A stretch of 7,813 bases of DNA from an uncultured Methylococcaceae bacterium (lineage in GTDB: Bacteria; Pseudomonadota; Gammaproteobacteria; Methylococcales; Methylomonadaceae), in the NCBI GenBank assembly GCA_903903765.1, contig CAIVAH010000287.1:1-7813 (forward strand), in the 5' to 3' direction. Shown piece by piece: positions 6,186-7,813 of the stretch; position 1 is the first letter of the stretch, and each line of letters starts with the position of its first letter. A program made the position numbers and the translations under genes. Under the pieces are notes generated by a model that was not told the origin of the DNA, did not search any database, and saw only the letters and a program-made list of their open reading frames with translations.

Positions 6186-7485
6186 ATGTTTAAATTATTC
6201 AAAAATGTCAGTTACAAACTGTGGCAACGTTCAATTTTAGTTATTCTCTTATTAGAAATAATGCTGATAGGTTTAGTGATAGCAGATGGATCTAAAGTAT
6301 GGGCTAATCGAATGGCCGTTATGAGTTCCTTCGCTATTAAAGCAGTTGATCTGGTTATCGTCCGAGATGACCCTGTGTTAAAGAATCAGCTGCTTAAAAT
6401 GCTGGATAGTCAAACCCACTTTGTGTTCTTACCCGATCACATTATTCAAGACACTGCTCCCCCCCCCTCCATTTCCCATTATTCAGGAGCTTATTAAATC
6501 TTTTAATAGTGGCATAGCCAGCGATGCATTTGTGATCAGCTTTCAAGAAACCCCACCTATGTTTTGGATTCAGCGCAAGCAGCCACCTTATTACACCTTA
6601 GGTTTTGAGTGGTATTCAATTGCTCGAATATTACCTGCCGTTAGTGTTGTTATAATGTTATTAACGTTGGCATTAACGGCTGTTCTAAATGGATGGATTA
6701 CAAGGCGAGTGAGTCATTCCATATCAGAAATTGCTAAAGAAGCTCAATTAATCGCTCATAACCCTACCATTAAAGAACTAACTATACCTAAAAATACGAT
6801 ACCTGAAATTATCCAGCTGGCTGAGGCCTTAAATAATATGCATGCTGATATAAATCGTTTAATGAAAGAGCGAGAATTGTTTTTGGCAGAAATTTCGCAT
6901 GATATACGCACGCCTTTAAGTCGCTTACATATGGTCGCCGATGTGCTGGAAGAAGATTCCTTTATTTTCGCTAAGAGCATGTTAGAAGACATTAAAGAAG
7001 TGACGGTTATTTTGAATCAAACCATTGAATTAGGTCATGCTAATGCGGCATTGGATGAGCTAGTGCTTAAAGGTGATATTAATAAACTATTAACTGACAT
7101 AAAGACCAAGTATAGCCGGGTTGATGTGTCATTAGACTTGGTTTTGGGGATTATGCCCAGCATACCCTTTAAAAAGATTGCTTTAACACGCTTACTTTAT
7201 AATCTAATTGATAATGCTATTAAATATGGTAGTCATGATGTTGATGTGCGTTTAGTTTCAGCAATGGATGGCACAGTGCCGACTGTTTCGGTTATTAATA
7301 GCGTATTGCAGCAAGAGTATGCTTCTGATAATGATACGCTCATTAAAAATTACGCTGCTAACACCAGTGGACTGGGTTTAAAGATTGTTGAACGAATAGC
7401 CAAAATGCAGGGCATTGAGGTAACTACAATTAAAAATCTGCATAGTCAAACTCACACCGTACAATTACGTTTTTCTAAAAATTAA
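6186..7485 (+). pseudogene. EnvZ-like sensor histidine kinase, interrupted by a +1 frameshift in a C9 run
   Basis: Frame one runs 6186-6497 (103 residues) and the frame carrying the kinase core runs on to 7485; they join at the C run 6459-6467. Reading eight C gives a 432-residue protein with a continuous Ala-Pro-Pro-Pro-Pro-Phe-Pro junction (91-97). Numbered on the rejoined protein: transmembrane helix 1 at 16-33, periplasmic domain to about 147, transmembrane helix 2 at about 149-171, HAMP linker, HisKA with SHDIRTPL and phosphoacceptor His238, N-box NLIDNA at 339-344, and G2 box SGLGL at 394-398. The G1 box is abnormal: the expected DxGxG is replaced around Asn371 (VSVINSVLQ). It is the partner of the adjacent regulator. 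It could be a sequencing error, a phase-variable gene, a recoded gene or an early pseudogene; the rest of the frame has no other lesion, which argues against long decay. Confidence 0.85.
6459..6467 (+). repeat. homopolymer of nine C within the kinase gene
   Basis: Nine consecutive C sit in the periplasmic-domain coding region, flanked by GCT and TCC. This is the exact place where the reading frame must change. Such tracts are prone to slipped-strand replication, transcriptional slippage and base-calling errors. The run encodes consecutive prolines, which can also stall ribosomes unless EF-P assists. Confidence 0.9.
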
Positions 7486-7499
7486 GACTATTTTGTCTG

Positions 7500-7516
7500 C
7501 AAAAATGACATTTTTG
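7500..7516. repeat. 17-base palindrome after the kinase stop
   Basis: CAAAAATG and CATTTTTG are perfect 8-base inverted repeats around a single A at 7508. It starts 15 bases after the kinase stop and its last four bases overlap the left arm of the larger inverted repeat. With a one-base centre it is better viewed as a possible protein-binding site or chance AT palindrome than as an RNA hairpin. Confidence 0.4.
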
Positions 7517-7561
7517 TAACAGTGTGTAACAAGCAGGGGTTTTGTTACACACTGTTACAAA
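7513..7561. promoter_or_regulatory. perfect 20-bp inverted repeat carrying paired GTTACA direct repeats (candidate OmpR-type operators)
   Basis: Arms 7513-7532 and 7542-7561 are perfect reverse complements separated by nine bases. The right arm contains GTTACA at 7544-7549 and again at 7554-7559, exactly 10 bp apart; the left arm carries the same pair on the opposite strand (TGTAAC at 7515-7520 and 7525-7530). OmpR-family regulators bind such head-to-tail half-sites one helical turn apart, and GTTACA-N4-GTTACA matches the E. coli OmpR consensus as I remember it. The site lies 28 bases after the kinase and 67 bases before the next start codon. An alternative is a terminator: the RNA would fold into a long stem followed by UCUUAUUUU, but the stem is AT-rich. 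Confidence 0.6.
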
Positions 7562-7570
7562 TCTTATTTT
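7513..7570 (+). terminator. possible rho-independent terminator of the two-component operon
   Basis: The 20-bp stem (7513-7532 with 7542-7561) and nine-base loop are followed by TCTTATTTT at 7562-7570. The position just after the last gene of the operon suits a terminator. Against it, the stem is poor in G/C at its base and the T run is interrupted. The same DNA is listed separately as a candidate operator; both roles are possible. Confidence 0.4.
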
Positions 7571-7580
7571 GAGGTTTACG

Positions 7581-7625
7581 GTTTTCTTGGTAGTTTTTGT
7601 TTAACTAAACAAAACCAAGTAAAAC
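7581..7625. repeat. imperfect extended inverted repeat before the last gene
   Basis: The core TTTTGTTTA and TAAACAAAA (7595-7603 and 7606-7614) is a perfect palindrome around AC. It extends after a four-base left bulge by CTTGG (7586-7590) with CCAAG (7615-7619), and after a one-base right bulge by GTTTT (7581-7585) with AAAAC (7621-7625). It ends three bases before the ATG at 7629, so in the mRNA it would form a 5'-leader hairpin next to the start codon. There is no T run after it, so it is not a simple terminator. Confidence 0.45.
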
Positions 7626-7628
7626 ACT

Positions 7629-7813
7629 ATGATGAATCTCATTCTAATCCATTTTAAGGCTCAGAATAACCCGCAACTAGCCAGCATGCCCAGTCGGTGT
7701 TTATATGTCGATTGGTTAAAAGTAATGTTGCCCTTTGTCAGCTTAGTGCTGATCTTAATGGGGTCATCATCAGCCCATGCAACTGGTGCAACCCAATGGA
7801 CTAGCCAGAGTGC
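7629..7813 (+). CDS. exported protein, N-terminal part, 3' end outside window
   Basis: An open frame starts at ATG 7629 and runs off the window edge (61 complete codons). Residues about 32-51 form a signal-peptide core (VMLPFVSLVLILMG) with a good cleavage site, AHA|TG after Ala51. The 31-residue lead before the hydrophobic core is long for a signal peptide; starting at the in-frame ATG 7686 (MPSRCLYVDWLK) gives a more normal length, so the start is unsettled. No strong Shine-Dalgarno precedes 7629. The mature part seen (TGATQWTSQS) is too short to identify a family. It lies directly downstream of the candidate OmpR-type sites and could be controlled by the adjacent two-component system. Confidence 0.6.
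   Translation, partial: MMNLILIHFKAQNNPQLASMPSRCLYVDWLKVMLPFVSLVLILMGSSSAHATGATQWTSQS

Noticed and set aside
6756..6992. Minus-strand open frame across the HAMP/HisKA region of the kinase
   Set aside because: It is the antisense of conserved kinase motifs including His238, with Ser/Ile-rich shadow composition.
6421..7485. Independent gene starting at TTG 6421 for the kinase core
   Set aside because: The residues before the C run in this frame (MCSYPITLFK) do not look like a start, no ribosome site is present, and the upstream frame supplies the expected first transmembrane helix; one frameshifted gene explains it better.

Overview
The window is AT-rich chromosomal DNA, most likely from a gammaproteobacterium. 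It encodes a full-length RlmJ of the 280-residue enterobacterial type, an OmpR-type regulator with an EnvZ-like kinase beside it, a standard RadA and the C-terminus of an L,D-transpeptidase. The AT bias, the lysine/proline-rich transpeptidase tail and the run of small secreted proteins would suit an aquatic lineage such as Methylococcales or Thiotrichales. That placement is a guess from style, not a sequence match. I see no tRNA, rRNA, CRISPR array or mobile element.

Region 1 (1-1904, + strand): the C-terminal end of an L,D-transpeptidase-like cell-wall enzyme, then radA (recombination and branch migration). Region 2 (1912-4953, - strand): a probable four-gene operon read leftwards. Its order is a small exported His/Met-containing protein, a DUF155 (RMND1/Rmd1-like) membrane-anchored protein, rlmJ overlapping it by one base (TAATG), and a predicted nucleotide kinase of the cytidylate-kinase type with an extra C-terminal domain that looks ParB/sulfiredoxin-like. 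The operon meets radA tail to tail with a 7-base gap. Region 3 (4954-5170): the divergent promoter region.

Region 4 (5171-7485, + strand): a tiny exported HupE/UreJ-like protein, an OmpR-family response regulator, and its EnvZ-like histidine kinase, which starts on the base after the regulator's stop. The kinase is broken by one surplus base in a run of nine C at 6459-6467; reading eight C gives one 432-residue protein. Region 5 (7486-7628): an intergenic stretch packed with inverted repeats. One is a perfect 20-bp inverted repeat in which each arm holds two GTTACA half-sites 10 bp apart, as expected of an OmpR-type binding site. Region 6 (7629-end): the start of an exported protein, a plausible target of the two-component system.

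The most interesting points are the frameshifted and otherwise divergent kinase (its ATP-binding G1 box has no DxGxG), the paired OmpR-like operators just after it, the kinase/ParB-like fusion, and two small exported proteins whose predicted mature N-termini suggest metal binding.
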